This document shows positions 54,408 through 62,320 of a stretch of 64,000 bases of DNA, piece by piece. Under the pieces are notes generated by a model, which saw only the letters and a program-made list of their open reading frames with translations, was not told where the DNA came from and did not search any database. The first letter of the stretch is position 1, and each line of letters begins with the position of its first letter. The stretch is taken from positions 62,001 to 126,000 of the forward strand of contig QWDA01000005.1 in the NCBI GenBank assembly GCA_003605175.1, given 5' to 3'. A program made the translations under genes and the position numbers. This stretch comes from Paracoccaceae bacterium. GTDB lineage: Bacteria > Pseudomonadota > Alphaproteobacteria > Rhodobacterales > Rhodobacteraceae.

Positions 54408-55319
54408 ATGAAGACGACAAGAATACTGGCTGCGGCAGCCCTGTGCCTCGCGGCAGCGGGCGCGGATGCGCGCGAACCCGGAACGCCGGCAGTGATGCCA
54501 TCGGGTGCGACGATGGGTGTGCCGGTAGGCGCCAACTTTCCGCAGCCGGGGCTCTACGCCTCCAGCCGCACCGGGCTGGTTCGCGGCGACGTCTACGACG
54601 CCAATGGCGACAGAACGCCGGTCGGGCTCGACATCAACGCAACGGCGATGCAACTTCACTGGACGCCGGGCATCGAGCTGCTTGGCGGCAGCTATCGCGC
54701 GATGGGAATCGTCGCCTACCAGGATATCGATCTGAGCTTCGATGGCACCGGCATCGGGGCGAACAAGTCGATTTCCGATTTCACCTTGAGCCCCCTGAAC
54801 GTCCACTGGATGGTCAGCCCCGGCGTCTTTGCCGCCGCCGGCGTCAGCGTGAGCCTGCCGACCGGCGAGTTCAGCACCACAGGCACCCCGAATGGTGGGC
54901 TCGGGGCGCCGGCGCTGGGGCTCGATGCGGGGGTCTCCTATCTCCGCGATGGCTGGAACCTGACGGCGCATCTCAACTATTTCATCCACGGCGAGAATTC
55001 CGAAACCGATTACCGCTCGGGCAACGAGGTCCTGCTGAACTGGACCGCCATGAAGTCGATCGGGACCAAGGGCTGGAGCGCGGGAGCGGTCGGATATTTC
55101 CGCGAGCAGGTCACCGACGACCGGAACGACGGTTCGTTCTACGGCGGGGCGGCGGCGGGCCGGCTTCGGGAATCGGCGGTCGGGATCGCGGTGGCGAAGC
55201 GCATCGGGGGCACCGAGATCTACGCCGACTACACGGTCAACACCTCGGCCACGAACACCGTGGGTGCCGACATCTTCCGCGTCAACGTCACGTTCCCGCT
55301 GGGCGGAAAGAAGAAGTGA
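54408..55319 (+). CDS. Outer-membrane transporter of the phenol-degradation (MetA) type
   Basis: A 303-residue beta-barrel with signal peptide (ILAAAALCLAAAGADA) matching the 'transporter/phenol MetA degradation' family (PF13557). Alternating-hydrophobicity strands run through the protein, with repeated segments such as GLDAGVSYLRDGWNLTAHLNYFIHGENSETDYRSG, and it ends IFRVNVTFPLGG, a typical terminal barrel strand although the last residues are basic. Such channels occur beside aromatic catabolic genes and probably admit the substrate. AGAGGGGAAG precedes ATG 54408. Confidence 0.85.
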   Translation: MKTTRILAAAALCLAAAGADAREPGTPAVMPSGATMGVPVGANFPQPGLYASSRTGLVRGDVYDANGDRTPVGLDINATAMQLHWTPGIELLGGSYRAMGIVAYQDIDLSFDGTGIGANKSISDFTLSPLNVHWMVSPGVFAAAGVSVSLPTGEFSTTGTPNGGLGAPALGLDAGVSYLRDGWNLTAHLNYFIHGENSETDYRSGNEVLLNWTAMKSIGTKGWSAGAVGYFREQVTDDRNDGSFYGGAAAGRLRESAVGIAVAKRIGGTEIYADYTVNTSATNTVGADIFRVNVTFPLGGKKK

Positions 55320-55381
55320 CACCGCGAGCCCGGCCCCAAAGCCGGGCCCGCGCCTCAATTCGGTCGACGGGAGGAGAGACC

Positions 55382-56671
55382 ATGAAGGACAGAATGAAGA
55401 TCAGCCGCCGCCGGTTCGGCGCGATGGCGGGGGCCGCGGCCCTTGCCCCGGCGCTCGGCACCCGCGTCGCCGCCCAGGCGGGCGAGACGATCCGTATCGG
55501 ATGGGTCGGCCCGCGATCCGGGCCGCTCGGCATCTTCGGCGAGGCGGATCAGTGGCTGAGCGAGGTGTTCGCCGCGAAACACGCGGACGGGATCGAGATC
55601 GGCGGAAAGACCTACGGCGTCGAGGTGCTCCTGGCCGATACCCAGTCGGACCCGGTGCGAGCCAGCCAGGAGACGCGCGATCTCATCAACGGGCAGGCCC
55701 CCGACATCGTGATCGCCTCGTCCACGCCGGAAACCACCAACCCGGTGGCCGATGCCTGCGAGGCGGCGGGGGTGCCCTGCGTGACCTCGGTCGCGCCGTG
55801 GGAATCGTGGTTCTTCGGGCGCGGCGGCAACCCGGCGGAAGGGTTCAGGTGGACCCGGCATTTCAGCTTCGGCGCGGGCGATTTCGCACCCTTCTACCAG
55901 GCGCAATGGACAGCGTTCGGGACCAACAGGAAGGTCGGGATGCTGATGCCAAACGATGCCGACGGCAACGCGGTGCGCGCCAACCTGATGCCGGCGCTTC
56001 AGGACCTGGGCTTCGAGTGCTTCGACCCCGGGCCCTACGAGAACATGACCTCGGACTTCTCGAACCAGATCAACTTCTTCAAGGAAGCGGGCTGCGAGAT
56101 CATCAATGCCTTCCCGTTCCCGCCGGACTTCCCGGTGTTCTGGCGGCAGGCGGCGCAGCTCGGGCTCGCGCAGAACGTCAGGATCATGCAGATGGCGAAG
56201 GCCGGCCTTTTCGCCGCCGAACTGGAGGCGATGGGCCAGCTTGGCTACGGCCTCGCCTCGGGGGCCTATTGGCACAAGAAGTTTCCGACCGCCTCGCCCT
56301 CGCTCGGCCTGAGCAGCCTGGAACTGGCGGACGGGTTCGAGGCCGCGGTGGGCAAGCAATGGACCCAGCAGCCCGGCGCGAACGCGGCGCTCTTCGACGT
56401 GGTGCTGGCGGCGTTGACGACATCGGGCAATCCCAAGGACAAGGCGGCCGTGGCCGGGGCGTTCACCGGGCTGGTGGCCGAGACCGCGGTCGGAAAGGTC
56501 GATTTCGCCCATGGTCCGGTGCCCGGCGTTGCGGTGACGCCTCTGGTGGGCACGCAATGGGTAAAGGCAGCGGAAGGGCCCTATGAGTTCGAGATGGAAA
56601 TCACCTCGAACGCGCTGGCGCCCGACGTGCCGCTGACCGCCGAACTGAAGCCCTACAGGATTGGCGGATAG
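55382..56671 (+). CDS. Liv-type ABC transporter substrate-binding protein with Tat-like signal
   Basis: Periplasmic receptor, 429 residues, of the branched-chain amino acid/urea/aromatic acid binding family (PF13458). The signal KISRRRFGAMAGAAALAPALG has the twin-arginine SRRRFG motif, so export in folded form is likely. The receptor fold starts IRIGWVGPRSGPLGIFGEAD and continues DTQSDPVRASQETRDLI and PDIVIASSTPETTNPVADACEAAGVPCVTS. The context of benzyl-type dehydrogenases suggests an aromatic ligand rather than an amino acid. GGGAGGAG precedes ATG 55382. Confidence 0.9.
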   Translation: MKDRMKISRRRFGAMAGAAALAPALGTRVAAQAGETIRIGWVGPRSGPLGIFGEADQWLSEVFAAKHADGIEIGGKTYGVEVLLADTQSDPVRASQETRDLINGQAPDIVIASSTPETTNPVADACEAAGVPCVTSVAPWESWFFGRGGNPAEGFRWTRHFSFGAGDFAPFYQAQWTAFGTNRKVGMLMPNDADGNAVRANLMPALQDLGFECFDPGPYENMTSDFSNQINFFKEAGCEIINAFPFPPDFPVFWRQAAQLGLAQNVRIMQMAKAGLFAAELEAMGQLGYGLASGAYWHKKFPTASPSLGLSSLELADGFEAAVGKQWTQQPGANAALFDVVLAALTTSGNPKDKAAVAGAFTGLVAETAVGKVDFAHGPVPGVAVTPLVGTQWVKAAEGPYEFEMEITSNALAPDVPLTAELKPYRIGG

Positions 56672-56692
56672 GGCGAAAATCCCGATGGGATC

Positions 56693-56723
56693 CTGCGGCA
56701 CCGGCGCGTGTTCGGTGCCGCAG
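56693..56723 (+). other. Strong stem-loop after the substrate-binding protein gene
   Basis: CTGCGGCACCG (56693-56703), a nine-base loop, and its exact complement CGGTGCCGCAG (56713-56723). It lies 21 bases after the receptor stop and before the ATPase genes. No T-run is seen. It probably protects the receptor message or causes partial termination, as with the similar hairpin after tctC. Confidence 0.7.
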
Positions 56724-56763
56724 CGAGGCAAATGGGAACGGCAGGCGGAGATGCAAGATCGTG

Positions 56764-57537
56764 ATGCATGACAAAGGGATGACGCCGTCTTCACAGACGC
56801 GCGCGGACTGCGCCCCGGCCGTCCTGGAGGCGACGGGGCTGGTCAAGCGCTACGGCAGTCTCCGTGCGCTCGACGGCGTGTCGTTTCGCGTCCGCCGGGG
56901 CGAGGCGGTTGGCATCATCGGGCCGAACGGGGCGGGCAAGACTACGCTCTTCGGTGCTCTGGCCGGGAGTTTTCCGGTCAGCACGGGCGATGTCCGCTTC
57001 GGCGACAGGACAATCACCCATGAGAGCGCCGAGGCCCGCTCGCGCCTCGGCATCGCCCGCACCTATCAGGTGCCGCGCCCCTTCCTGGGATTGACGGTGT
57101 TCGAAAACGTGCTGGTTGCCGCGCAGGCGGGCGGGCGGAACGGCAGGGACGGGGCGGCCGATCTCGCAGCTTCGGTGCTGGGGCGCACCGGGCTTGCCGG
57201 GCTGGCCAACACGCCCACCGCCGCCATCGGCCTTCTGGACCGAAAGCGGCTGGAAGTGGCGCGGGCGCTGGGCACGAAGCCGCAGGTGATCCTGCTCGAC
57301 GAGATCGGCGGCGGGCTGACCGAGGGCGAGTTGCACGAACTCATCGCGCTGATCGACGGGCTCAAGGCCGAGGGCATGACCATCGTCTGGATCGAACACA
57401 TCCTGCACGCGCTCCTGAAGGTGATCGACCGGCTTGTCTGCATGGCCGAGGGGCAGGTGCTGGCCGAAGGCGACCCGCGCGAGGTGATGGAGAATGCGAA
57501 GGTGCGCCGCGCCTATCTGGGGAGCGACCCGGAATGA
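56764..57537 (+). CDS. Liv-type ABC transporter ATP-binding protein (LivG-like)
   Basis: A 257-residue ATPase of the branched-chain type. Walker A is GPNGAGKTTL near residues 56-65, the Q-loop ARTYQVPRPFLGLTVFENVLVAAQ, and Walker B VILLDEIGGGLTEGE. The ABC signature, usually LS[YG]G[QD]QRRLEIARAL, reads IGLLDRKRLEVARAL here, so the LSGGQ core is degenerate while its partner (next gene) keeps it. The switch His is in IVWIEHIL. A GTG one codon earlier (56761) is an alternative start. ATGA overlap with the next gene. Confidence 0.9.
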   Translation: MHDKGMTPSSQTRADCAPAVLEATGLVKRYGSLRALDGVSFRVRRGEAVGIIGPNGAGKTTLFGALAGSFPVSTGDVRFGDRTITHESAEARSRLGIARTYQVPRPFLGLTVFENVLVAAQAGGRNGRDGAADLAASVLGRTGLAGLANTPTAAIGLLDRKRLEVARALGTKPQVILLDEIGGGLTEGELHELIALIDGLKAEGMTIVWIEHILHALLKVIDRLVCMAEGQVLAEGDPREVMENAKVRRAYLGSDPE

Positions 57538-58259
57538 CACGGCTTTCGGTCGAGGGGGCGGTCTGCCGCCATGGGCTCCTGACGGCGGTGCGCGGGGTCT
57601 CCTTTGCGCTGGAGGCCGGCGAAGTCCTGTGCGTGATCGGCGCCAATGGCGCGGGCAAGACCACGCTCATGCGGGCACTGGCCGGAGCGCATCCGTTGGC
57701 CGCGGGGCGTATCGTGCTGGACGGCGAGGATGTCACCGGGCTTGGCACCCATGCCCGTCTGCGCCGCGGCATCGCCATGTCGCCCGAGGGGCGCAGGCTG
57801 TTTCCGGACATGACGGTGCGCGAGAACCTTATGATTGCCGCCGAGAACGGCCGGGCGGGCGACTGGACGCTGGACCGGGTGCTTGCGGCCTTCGATCAGC
57901 TCGAACCCCTGCTCGACCGGCCGGCCGAGAAGCTCTCGGGCGGGCAGCGGCAGGCAGCGGCCATCGGACGGGCGCTCCTGGCGAACCCGGATGTGCTCTT
58001 GCTCGACGAGGTCTCCCTGGGCCTGTCGCCGGCGGCGGTCGAGGGGGTCTACCGGGCGCTGGGCGAGATCAAGGAGACCCGCGCGATGACCATGATCGTG
58101 GTCGAGCAGGACCTGACCTGCGCGTTGAACTTCGCCGACCGGATCCTCTGTGTGACCGAGGGCGCGGTGGCGCTGGAGGGGCGGCCGGACGACTTCACCC
58201 GCGCCGAGATTTCCAATGCCTATTTCGGCATCCACGAGAAAGAGAGCGCCGATGCTTGA
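57534..58259 (+). CDS. Liv-type ABC transporter ATP-binding protein (LivF-like)
   Basis: A 241-residue ATPase with all motifs: Walker A GANGAGKTTL, Q-loop RRGIAMSPEGRRLFPDMTVRENL, signature LSGGQRQAAAIGRALL, Walker B VLLLDEVSLGLSP and the terminal segment ISNAYFGIHE. It pairs with the LivG-like protein. It overlaps the preceding gene by four bases and the following permease gene by eight, showing tight co-expression. Confidence 0.93.
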   Translation: MTRLSVEGAVCRHGLLTAVRGVSFALEAGEVLCVIGANGAGKTTLMRALAGAHPLAAGRIVLDGEDVTGLGTHARLRRGIAMSPEGRRLFPDMTVRENLMIAAENGRAGDWTLDRVLAAFDQLEPLLDRPAEKLSGGQRQAAAIGRALLANPDVLLLDEVSLGLSPAAVEGVYRALGEIKETRAMTMIVVEQDLTCALNFADRILCVTEGAVALEGRPDDFTRAEISNAYFGIHEKESADA

Positions 58260-59199
58260 CGGTACCGCGCAGGCCCTGATCCAGGGCGTCCTCCTGGGCG
58301 GCTATTACGCAATCATCGCGGCGGGGCTGTCGCTGATGGTCGGCGTGGTACGCTTCATCAATCTGGCACATGGCGATATGGCGGTGCTGGGCGCGCTCGT
58401 GACCATCACGCTGACGCAGGTACTGGGGATGCCGGTGCTGCTGTCGATCCTGCTGATGCTGCCGCTGATGGGCCTTCTGGGCTGGGTCATGCATGCGGTG
58501 CTGTTCGAACGCGCCATGAAGGGCGGCCTCCTCCTGCCGATCCTGGTGACGATCGGGTTGGGTGCGGCCCTGCAGAACGCCATGTTCGGCATCTGGGGGT
58601 CGGACACGCGCTCGCTCGGGGCCGATATCGGATCGCTCGCCTGGGAGGGCTGGTTCCTGCCCGGCGGCATCATCCTGGGCAAGCTGCCGGTGATCGTCTT
58701 CTGCGTCGCGGTTCTGGTCATCGGCGGGCTGCACCTGATGCTGCGCCGGACGAAACTGGGGCGGGCGATCCGCGCCACCGCTTCCGACCGCGAGGCGGCC
58801 GAGATGTGCGGCGTGGATGCCGCCCGGGCGCATCGCGCCGCGGCCGCCATCGCGGTGGCGCTGGCCGCGCTTGCGGGGGTGTTCCTGGCGATGCGGGCGC
58901 AGGTGACGCCCTATTCCGGGCCGGCGCAGCTGATCTTCGCCTTCGAGGCGGTGGTGATCGGCGGGCTCGGCTCGCTGGGCGGGACGCTCATTGGCGGCAT
59001 CGTGCTCGGCGTCTCGCAATCGCTGGGCGGGCTGATCTCGGCACAGGCCTCGCTCTTGACCGGGCACCTGGTTTTCGTGGCGGTACTGATCTGGCGGCTG
59101 GGCCGCGACTGGTCCGCAGATCACGGCGGCTGGCACGCCGGCCTTGTCGCGCAACTGGCCCGGCGGGTCGGGCGGCGCGAGAGCGGAGCGGAGCAATGA
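58252..59199 (+). CDS. Liv-type ABC transporter permease (LivH-like)
   Basis: A 315-residue permease with about eight helices. IQGVLLGGYYAIIAAGLSLMVGVVRFINLAHGDMAVLGA is the LivH opening, GRAIRATASDREAAEMCGVD is the EAA-like coupling loop that contacts the ATPases, and VIGGLGSLGGTLIGGIVLGV is the last family segment. The stop overlaps the next start (ATGA). Confidence 0.94.
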   Translation: MLDGTAQALIQGVLLGGYYAIIAAGLSLMVGVVRFINLAHGDMAVLGALVTITLTQVLGMPVLLSILLMLPLMGLLGWVMHAVLFERAMKGGLLLPILVTIGLGAALQNAMFGIWGSDTRSLGADIGSLAWEGWFLPGGIILGKLPVIVFCVAVLVIGGLHLMLRRTKLGRAIRATASDREAAEMCGVDAARAHRAAAAIAVALAALAGVFLAMRAQVTPYSGPAQLIFAFEAVVIGGLGSLGGTLIGGIVLGVSQSLGGLISAQASLLTGHLVFVAVLIWRLGRDWSADHGGWHAGLVAQLARRVGRRESGAEQ

Positions 59200-60191
59200 C
59201 GCGCCATGCCATCGCCGGCATCCCACGGGTGGACCGGCAGCTGATCGCCGCCCTTCTGGCGCTCTTCCTCGGGCTTGCCGCTCTGCCGTTCTTCGGCTCG
59301 GCGCTGATCGTAGACAAGCTGACGCTTCTGACGGTCTATGTGACCCTGGCGGTCATGTGGAACCTGCTGGCGGGGTTCGCCGGGCTTGTTTCGGTCGGGC
59401 ACCAGGCCTTCATCGGGCTTGGCGGCTATTTCGCCCTGCGGCTGGTGGAGAGCGGCGTGTCGCCCTTTCCCGCGCTCCTCGTCGGCGGGGCGCTGGTGCT
59501 GCTGGCGGCCTGGCCGCTCTCCTGGCTGGTGCTACGGCTGAGGGCGGCCGAGTTCGCGGTGGCGATGTGGGTCCTGGCCGAGGCGATCCGCTCCATGGTG
59601 ATGTTCGATCCGCTGATCCAGGGCGAAACCGGGCGCTCGCTGGTGGCGCTGAACGCCATCGACCCGGATCTGCGCCGCAACACGCTCTACCTCATGGGGC
59701 TGGCCACCGCCGGGGCGGCGATGGCGCTGAGTTACGCCCTGCTGCGCGGGCGGCTCGGCGCCGAGGCCCGGGCGATCCGCGACGATGCCGAGGCCGCCGC
59801 CTCGCTCGGGGTCAGCACCATGCGGGTCAAGCGGATCATCTTCCTGATCTCGGCCCTGGGCTGCGCGATTGCCGGCACGATCTGGCTGGGCAGCGCGATC
59901 ACCTATCAGCCGCGCACCGCTTTTGGTATCAATTGGTCGGTCTTCATGCTGTTCATGGTGCTGGTCGGCGGGCTCGGCAGCTATCTCGGCCCGCTTCTGG
60001 GGGCGCTCTTGCTATTCGCATTGCAGGAGATCTTCGGCGATTTCGGCGCCTGGTACCTGGCCGGCGTTGGCGTCGTGGCGATCCTATTCGCGCTCTATGC
60101 CCCGCGCGGGATCATGGGGCTGATCGCCGACCGGACCGGGCGCGAGCCGCTGTCGATGCAGGCCCGCCTGACGCGACAGGGAGAGGCGTGA
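59196..60191 (+). CDS. Liv-type ABC transporter permease (LivM-like)
   Basis: A 331-residue permease. Marks are VMWNLLAGFAGLVSVGHQAFIGLGGYFALRLVE, LRLRAAEFAVAMWVLAEAIRSMV, ARAIRDDAEAAASLGVSTMRVKRIIFLISAL (coupling loop) and VLVGGLGSYLGPLLGALLLFALQE. It completes the Liv-type importer. It is 77 bases ahead of the alpha/beta hydrolase gene. Confidence 0.94.
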   Translation: MTRHAIAGIPRVDRQLIAALLALFLGLAALPFFGSALIVDKLTLLTVYVTLAVMWNLLAGFAGLVSVGHQAFIGLGGYFALRLVESGVSPFPALLVGGALVLLAAWPLSWLVLRLRAAEFAVAMWVLAEAIRSMVMFDPLIQGETGRSLVALNAIDPDLRRNTLYLMGLATAGAAMALSYALLRGRLGAEARAIRDDAEAAASLGVSTMRVKRIIFLISALGCAIAGTIWLGSAITYQPRTAFGINWSVFMLFMVLVGGLGSYLGPLLGALLLFALQEIFGDFGAWYLAGVGVVAILFALYAPRGIMGLIADRTGREPLSMQARLTRQGEA

Positions 60192-60268
60192 GCCAGGGGT
60201 ACCGGGGATAACGAGGGCGCGCCGCCAGCAGGCTGACGGCAAATGGGACTGGCATCGGGAGGACGAAC

Positions 60269-61105
60269 ATGACTACGGACAAGACGACACAGGTGGATGG
60301 TCTGACCATCCGCTACCGCGACACAGGCGGCGATGGGCTGCCGGTGCTGCTTTCATCGGGGATCGGCGGCTCGCTCGAGCTTTGGCAAAAGCAGCTCGAC
60401 GCCCTGGGCGGGCAGCACCGGCTAATCTCATGGGACTATCCCGGCCACGGGTTGTCCGACCCCTGGCGGCATACCTTCGAGCCGGGTGGCCTGGCCGAGT
60501 TCGCGCTGAGGTTCCTCGATGCGCTCGGGGTCGAGCGGGCGGTACTGGCCGGCAACTCGCTGGGCGGCGCGATCGCGATCCGAATGGCCGCCGCGGCCCC
60601 CGCCCGGGTTGCGGGGCTCGTGCTGGTCGCGCCGGCCTTGGTCGTGCCCGAAGTCTTCCTGCCGTTTCGCCTGATGACCCTGCCGCTTCTCGGTCCGCTC
60701 ATGACGAAACCAAGCGAAAAGGGCGTCGCCCTGGCGCTCGATTCGATGTTCCACATTACCGAGACGGTCACGGACGACATTCGCGCGGTGATGCGGCGCA
60801 ACCAGTTCAAGGAGGGCGGGGCGCAGGCGTTCCGCGCCACGCTGTGCGAGATGATGACGATACGCGGCATCAAACCCGCCTTCTGGAAACCCTTGCAGGA
60901 GATGGTGGCGGCCTTGAGCTGCCCGGTGCTGAACATCCACGGCCGCCAGGACAAGGTCCTCCCGGTGGCCCAGGCCGAAACCATTCAGGCGCTGATTCCG
61001 AATGGCGAACTCCTGATCCTCGATCCATGCGGGCACACAGCGCAATGGGAAGCGCCTGAGGAGGTCAATCGGGCGATCTCGCGATTTCTGGAGGGGCTAG
61101 CATAA
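60269..61105 (+). CDS. Alpha/beta hydrolase
   Basis: A 278-residue alpha/beta-fold hydrolase. The nucleophile elbow is GNSLGGA (Ser near residue 98), the acid is Asp in IHGRQDKVLP (near 229), and the His is in DPCGHTAQWEAPEEVN (near 257). The oxyanion segment is SSGIGGSLELW. It resembles 3-oxoadipate enol-lactonase/meta-cleavage hydrolase relatives. It is the last gene after the aromatic ABC transporter, so hydrolysis of an aromatic ester or ring-cleavage product is likely; the exact substrate is unknown. GGGAGGA precedes ATG 60269. Confidence 0.88.
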   Translation: MTTDKTTQVDGLTIRYRDTGGDGLPVLLSSGIGGSLELWQKQLDALGGQHRLISWDYPGHGLSDPWRHTFEPGGLAEFALRFLDALGVERAVLAGNSLGGAIAIRMAAAAPARVAGLVLVAPALVVPEVFLPFRLMTLPLLGPLMTKPSEKGVALALDSMFHITETVTDDIRAVMRRNQFKEGGAQAFRATLCEMMTIRGIKPAFWKPLQEMVAALSCPVLNIHGRQDKVLPVAQAETIQALIPNGELLILDPCGHTAQWEAPEEVNRAISRFLEGLA

Positions 61106-61417
61106 GCCCCATACGAAGCGCGGCGGGGGTCACGCCGGCGGTGGCGGCGATGCGCGGGAAGAGGCCGGTCGCGAAGGGCATGGCGACGGATGGATGCGGC
61201 TTCGCCGCTCGACCGCCGGGCACCTGCCCGATCTCGCCTCAACCCGCAACCGCCGCAACGGCGCGCTCCGCCCAACAAGTCACCGGATCACCCGCAAGTT
61301 TCCACGCCGCCTCGGCCGTACCAATTCGGTGGCCACATGAGCCGGCGCCGGATGCCGCAGGGCCGCAGGTCGCTTCGAGCCGTTGGCGGAGAACTCATCG
61401 AGCAACGCGTCTTGCCC
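61106..61417. other. Convergent intergenic region, possible gene remnant
   Basis: About 310 bases between the hydrolase and the leftward methyltransferase. On the minus strand a short open stretch (about 61180 down to 61080) encodes FPRIAATAGVTPAALRMGL, which looks faintly like part of a helix-turn-helix but has no complete domain. I see no intact gene and no convincing terminator hairpin. Confidence 0.35.
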
Positions 61418-62197
61418 TCACGGCGCCGCCTTTGTGATCAGTGGAGAAGCCGAAGGCTTGCGCGCGCTGATCGCGTAACGGTGTTCCGACCGGCGGATCA
61501 GTGATTTACGCCAGCCGAGTTGAGCCGCCTGCGCCCGGTGGATCGCGCCGAGCCGCCGGTCGACCCGAATATCCACGAAGCCTGCGTCGCGCAGCATCGC
61601 GGCGACGGTTTCGGCCCGCGCGCCTTGTGAGAAATGAACGCGGGAGAGGATCTGCCGGTGGCGGGACGGATCGCCATGCGACGCCGGAGCGCTGAACCGC
61701 CCGAGCAGGCGCCCCAGCCAGCCGCGCGCCACGAAATCCCCGTCGACGAGAAGCAACCGGCCGCCGGGCCTGAGCACCCTGAGCCACTCCGCAAAGGAGG
61801 CGGCGGGATCAACCAGCGTCCAGACGAGATGCCGTGTCACGATCACGTCCATGCTGCCTGCACGCAGCATGGTGCGCTCCGCATCGGCCTGGAGGAAGGT
61901 CACCTCCGGCAACTTGGACCGCGCTCGTGCCAACATGGGCTCCGACCAATCCAGCCCGGTGACGCGGAATCCCAGCCCCGCACAGAGCCGCGCGATCTCG
62001 CCGGTGCCCGAGGCAAGGTCGAGCAGCTCGCGGCCCGCCGCATTCCCGAGATGCCGCCGAACCAGCGCTTGCCACGCCGCCATCTCCGCGCCCTCGGTTA
62101 TCTTGTGGCCGGGATCGGTGTCGAAGGTCGCGGCGCGGTCCGACCAGTAGTCGCGGATCTCGTCGCGCAGGTCTCGGTTGCTGATTGCGTCGCTCAT
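61418..62197 (-). CDS. Class I SAM-dependent methyltransferase
   Basis: A 259-residue methyltransferase (Methyltransf_11 type). Motif I is LLDLASGTGEIARLCAGLG (residues about 60-78), motif II VTGLDWSEPMLARAR, then FLQADAERTM, MDVIVTRHLVWTLVDPAASFAEW and LRPGGRLLLVDGDF. The acceptor is unknown. It is divergent from a siderophore-type iron receptor gene and shares its control region, so it may serve siderophore or metal uptake. GGAG precedes ATG 62197; the frame continues upstream without homology. Confidence 0.88.
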   Translation of the reverse strand: MSDAISNRDLRDEIRDYWSDRAATFDTDPGHKITEGAEMAAWQALVRRHLGNAAGRELLDLASGTGEIARLCAGLGFRVTGLDWSEPMLARARSKLPEVTFLQADAERTMLRAGSMDVIVTRHLVWTLVDPAASFAEWLRVLRPGGRLLLVDGDFVARGWLGRLLGRFSAPASHGDPSRHRQILSRVHFSQGARAETVAAMLRDAGFVDIRVDRRLGAIHRAQAAQLGWRKSLIRRSEHRYAISARKPSASPLITKAAP

Positions 62198-62235
62198 GGT
62201 CGCTCCGGTCTGGCCCGCGCCCACCTCGCTCAAGC

Positions 62236-62265
62236 TGACTAATTTTGTCAACTTTAATGTTGACT
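62236..62265. promoter_or_regulatory. Inverted repeats between the methyltransferase and iron-transport genes
   Basis: GTCAAC (62247-62252) and GTTGAC (62259-62264) form a perfect inverted repeat with a six-base spacer. A further TGAC at 62236-62239 is inverted relative to GTCA at 62247-62250. The right arm overlaps a -35-like TTGACT (62260-62265) reading toward the iron receptor gene. An iron-responsive repressor site is the natural reading, but the sequence is not a classical Fur box. Confidence 0.5.
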
Positions 62266-62320
62266 GAAATACTCTGGAATAATAGCGAGTCGCTGTCCGA
62301 CATTGAGAGGATCGCACTCC

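Noticed and set aside
54299-55381. An extension of the Liv-type receptor frame upstream through the outer-membrane protein gene
   Set aside because: The receptor has its own ribosome site and Tat-like signal at 55382; the upstream part is out of frame with the real outer-membrane protein.
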